From Micromonospora pallida (GTDB lineage: Bacteria; Actinomycetota; Actinomycetes; Mycobacteriales; Micromonosporaceae): DNA of 64,000 nt. The stretch spans positions 4,279,001 through 4,343,000 of the forward strand of contig NZ_FMHW01000002.1 in NCBI RefSeq assembly GCF_900090325.1, given 5' to 3'. The notes below the pieces were generated by a model. The model was not told the DNA's origin. It did no database searches and saw nothing but the letters and a program-made list of their open reading frames with translations. Below are positions 61,726-64,000 of this stretch, in pieces (position 1 is the first letter of the stretch; every line of letters starts with the position of its first letter). A program made the translations under genes and the position numbers.

Positions 61726-62793
61726 TTGAGCGTTCTCTTCACCCCCCTGCCACTGCGCGGGGTGACCCTGCCCAACCGGGTCGCCCTGGCGCCGATGTGC
61801 CAGTACCGCGCCGACGCCGACGGGCGGCCGGACGACTGGCACCGGGTACACCTCGGGGCCCGTGCCGTGGGTGGCGCGGGCCTGGTGCTGACCGAGGCCA
61901 CCGCCGTGGTGCCGGAGGGCCGGATCAGCCCGCAGGACACCGGTCTCTGGTCCGGCGCGCAGGTCGACGCGTGGCGGCCGATCACCGCGTTCGTCACCGC
62001 GCAGGGCTCGGTGCCGGCCGTCCAGTTGGCGCACGCCGGGTTCAAGGCGTCCACGTACCGGCCCTGGGCGGCGCAACGCGGCGGCGTCCCGGACGACGAG
62101 GGCGGCTGGCCGCCGGTCGGCCCCGGCACGGAGCCCTTCGGGCCCGGGTACCGGACCCCCACCGCCCTGGAAACCGCCGGTGTCGCGGCGGTCGTCGAGG
62201 CGTTCGGCGCGGCGGCGGCGCGGGCGGTGGACGCCGGGTTCGCCGCCGTGGAGATCCACGCCGCCCACGGGTACCTGCTGCACGAGTTCCTCTCCCCGCT
62301 GACCAACCACCGCACCGACGGCTACGGCGGCGACCGGGCCGGCCGGACGCGGCTCACCCTCGAGGTGGCCCGGGCGGTACGCGCGGCGGTCGGCGCCGAC
62401 GTCCCGGTGCTGGCCCGAATTTCCGCCACCGACTGGGTCGACGGGGGCTGGACGGCCGAGGACAGCGTGGCGCTGGCCGGGGAACTGGCCACGGCCGGGG
62501 TGGACCTGGTCGACTGCTCGTCGGGTGGGGCCACGTCCGATGCCCGGATTCCGGTCGGTCCGGGCTACCAGGTGCCGCTGGCCGCCCAGGTCCGCCGCGA
62601 GGCGAACGTGCCCACCGGTGCGGTCGGGCTGATCGTCGAACCGGAGCAGGCGGAGCGGATCGTCGCCGCCGGCGAGGCCGACCTGGTGCTGCTCGGTCGG
62701 GAGCTGCTGCGTGACCCGTACTGGCCGCGCCGGGCGGCGGCGAAGCTCGGGGCCTACCCCGCCTGGCCCGACCCGTACGCCCGCGCCTTCTGA
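61726..62793 (+). CDS. NADH:flavin oxidoreductase (Old Yellow Enzyme family, YqjM-like)
   Basis: A 355-residue FMN-dependent TIM-barrel ene-reductase. It has LPNRVALAPMCQYRADADG with the YqjM-type cysteine, VQLAHAGFKAS, the substrate-binding His pair region in EIHAAHGYLLHEFLSPLTNH followed by RTDGYGG, and a late phosphate-binding GLIVEPEQAERI. It reduces activated C=C bonds with NAD(P)H; the natural substrate is unknown. The start is a TTG at 61726 with GAGAGGA ahead. Confidence 0.91.
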   Translation: MSVLFTPLPLRGVTLPNRVALAPMCQYRADADGRPDDWHRVHLGARAVGGAGLVLTEATAVVPEGRISPQDTGLWSGAQVDAWRPITAFVTAQGSVPAVQLAHAGFKASTYRPWAAQRGGVPDDEGGWPPVGPGTEPFGPGYRTPTALETAGVAAVVEAFGAAAARAVDAGFAAVEIHAAHGYLLHEFLSPLTNHRTDGYGGDRAGRTRLTLEVARAVRAAVGADVPVLARISATDWVDGGWTAEDSVALAGELATAGVDLVDCSSGGATSDARIPVGPGYQVPLAAQVRREANVPTGAVGLIVEPEQAERIVAAGEADLVLLGRELLRDPYWPRRAAAKLGAYPAWPDPYARAF

Positions 62794-62934
62794 CCACCCG
62801 GCCCCAGCCGCGCCGCCCCGGCATCGCCCTTCTTCAGGTTCGCCGGTGCGGCCTCGCCGGGCGCCGTGCCCGGCCGACGGCGGCGGCAGGCCGCCAGCAG
62901 GCCGGGTACGGCACCACCCGGTACGCGGTGCCGG

Positions 62935-63375
62935 TCAGCAGCAGGTGCCGGTGGCTCCGACGGTGGCGGGGGTGCAGCAGGCGCTCTCGGTGGCCTTCTC
63001 CAGGTGGTCGGAGTCGGCCTTGACGGTGTAGACCTCCCAGGGTTCGTTGCCGGGGCCGCGTACCCAGACCTTGTCCTGGAGGGCGTAGCAGCACTCGGTG
63101 CTGTTCTCCTCCAGGGTGATCAGGCCGGATTCGGTGAGACGCTGGGTGGCGGCGTCGACCTCGTCGGTGCTGAACACCTCAACGCCCAGGTGGTCCAGCA
63201 CGGTCGGCTGGTCGGGCTCGCCCTCCAGGAGCACGAGCTTCAACGGTGGATTCTCGACGGCGAAGTTGGCGTAGCCGGGGCGGCGCTTGGCCGGTTCGAC
63301 GCCGAACAGCTTGGAGTAGAAGGCCACGGAGCCTTCGAGGTCGGACACCCGCAGAGCGAGCTGGACACGGGACAT
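62935..63375 (-). CDS. arsI: ArsI/CadI family VOC protein (C-As lyase-like)
   Basis: A 146-residue VOC protein. ECCYALQDKVWVRGPGNEPW and the final EVYTVKAD are the ArsI/CadI signature; the vicinal Cys pair and acidic ligand of the ArsI iron site are present. ArsI cleaves the carbon-arsenic bond of methylarsenite; CadI relatives are induced by cadmium. The last 20 residues add four more cysteines (ACC and TCC), possibly for metalloid binding. AGGAGGAG lies just before the ATG. It is divergent from arsR and probably controlled by it. Confidence 0.87.
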   Translation of the reverse strand: MSRVQLALRVSDLEGSVAFYSKLFGVEPAKRRPGYANFAVENPPLKLVLLEGEPDQPTVLDHLGVEVFSTDEVDAATQRLTESGLITLEENSTECCYALQDKVWVRGPGNEPWEVYTVKADSDHLEKATESACCTPATVGATGTCC

Positions 63376-63436
63376 GGTTCTCCTCCTGAGGGTCCTTGCC
63401 TAGATGCTTTTCGAAGCAGGACCCACGTTGCCCCCT

Positions 63437-63472
63437 GTTTCGAGATCTGTCAACCTAGACACATGTCGAAAC
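63437..63472. promoter_or_regulatory. Candidate ArsR operator between arsI and arsR
   Basis: GTTTCGA (63437-63443) and TCGAAAC (63466-63472) are perfect 7-nt inverted arms over the arsR start. A related TTCGAA lies at about 63400. On the minus strand a TTGACA -35 box (63453-63448) points toward arsI. A repressor bound here would cover both promoters. The pairing of ArsR with this site is inferred. Confidence 0.5.
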
Positions 63473-63834
63473 AAGCTCTGCCGGTGGTCGACCTGTACAC
63501 CGTGGCCTGCTGCGCCCCGATCGCGGTCCGCCCGATGGACGCCGACCAGGCAGCCGTGGTCGCCCCGATGTTCAAAGCCCTGGGCGACCCGATCCGGCTA
63601 CGACTGATGTCGATGATCGCCTCCGTGCCGGAGATCTGCGTCTGCGACCTGACCCCCGCGTTCGACCTGTCCGGACCGACCATCTCGCACCACCTGAAGG
63701 TGCTGCGCGACGCGGGCCTGGTCGACTCCGAACGACGCGGCACCTGGGTCTGGTACCGGGTCCGCCCGGAAGCCTTCCGCCAACTCGGCGCGCTGCTGGA
63801 CATCCCCACCGCATCCACACCGGCCACCGCGTGA
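63463..63834 (+). CDS. arsR: ArsR family metalloregulator
   Basis: A 123-residue winged-helix repressor. Helix 3 carries the metal-sensing EICVCDLTPAF motif, and the recognition helix is LSGPTISHHLKVLRDAGLV. An extra vicinal Cys pair near the N-terminus (VACCAPIAV) is typical of actinobacterial arsenite sensors. The GTG of the aquaporin gene overlaps its stop. With arsI divergent, it is the likely controller of the whole cluster. Confidence 0.93.
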   Translation: MSKQALPVVDLYTVACCAPIAVRPMDADQAAVVAPMFKALGDPIRLRLMSMIASVPEICVCDLTPAFDLSGPTISHHLKVLRDAGLVDSERRGTWVWYRVRPEAFRQLGALLDIPTASTPATA

Positions 63835-64000
63835 ACCTCGCCCTGACCCGGCGGGCGTCCGCGGAGTTCACCGGCACCGCCCTGCTGGTCGCCGCCGTCG
63901 TCGGCTCCGGAATCGCCGCCTCCCGGCTCTCCCCGACCGACGCCGGACTCCAACTCCTGGAGAACGCGATCGCCACCGCCCTCGCCCTGGGCGCGCTGAT
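63831..64000 (+). CDS. Aquaporin (MIP) family protein, N-terminal part
   Basis: Fifty-six codons are visible before the right edge. The start (ASAEFTGTALLVAAVVGSGI then NAIATALALGALI) is the first helix pair of MIP channels, including the EFxGT signature. In arsenic operons such aquaglyceroporins (AqpS-like) move arsenite. The GTG at 63831 overlaps the arsR stop. The NPA motifs lie outside the window. Confidence 0.82.
   Translation, partial: MNLALTRRASAEFTGTALLVAAVVGSGIAASRLSPTDAGLQLLENAIATALALGAL

Noticed and set aside
62866..62934. Weak hairpin between Old Yellow Enzyme and arsI genes
   Set aside because: Only six-base arms (GGCACC/GGTGCC) with a long loop; not enough to call a terminator.

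Overview
The window is very GC-rich chromosomal DNA with dense genes, frequent GTG starts, GTGA/ATGA start-stop overlaps and a typical actinobacterial core-gene order. The gene set (F420-type Ddn protein, PspM/ClgR, ThyX, paired YbjN proteins, SpoIIE/STAS signalling) and several dispersed palindromes suggest Micromonospora or a close relative. The genus is an inference; I saw no rRNA or tRNA gene to test it.

Layout. 1-617: end of a fibronectin-III protein. 751-3092: phage-shock cluster clgR-pspA-pspM. 3251-6114: cinA, pgsA and rimO, then an ornithine-cyclodeaminase-like gene. 7264-7684: a guanidine-III riboswitch in front of a Gdx-type SMR exporter. 8287-18715: ftsK, two coupled YbjN genes, rnj, dapA, thyX, a DUF2752 protein and a YcaQ-like glycosylase. 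18795-21661: two GNAT genes, a GT87-type glycosyltransferase and a VOC protein. 21710-28440: a sugar-uptake locus (lacI, binding protein, two permeases) divergent from a glycogen-debranching-type hydrolase, with a perfect inverted repeat between them. 28571-46277: a long minus-strand housekeeping run, in transcription order rimP-nusA-ylxR-infB-DUF503-rbfA-nrnA, two small membrane genes, a 29-codon ORF, MATE, truB-ribF-rpsO-pnp, M16 peptidase and dapB.

46435-53731 holds a Tat-lipoprotein/ferritin-like pair, a Ddn-like protein, map coupled to a VIT transporter, and a STAS protein tail-to-tail with a 1220-residue hybrid kinase/SpoIIE/RsbW protein. 53942-59083 carries a gamma-glutamyl-amine type catabolic set (GlnA-like, aldehyde dehydrogenase, SDR) and a thiolase. 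59244-62793 holds a DUF998 protein, a probable cysteine-type leader peptide in front of a DAACS symporter, and an Old Yellow Enzyme. 62935-64000 is an arsenic-type cluster (ArsI/CadI-like lyase, ArsR, aquaporin) cut by the right edge.

Main points of interest: rpsO reads with a one-base deletion; three copies of one long palindrome lie at gene ends, one directly after the binding-protein gene in its operon; two palindromic units sit in frame at the start of rimO; the guanidine-III riboswitch and the leader peptide each suggest a ligand for the transporter they precede. No insertion sequence, prophage or CRISPR array was seen, and no gene-free stretch exceeds 300 bases.
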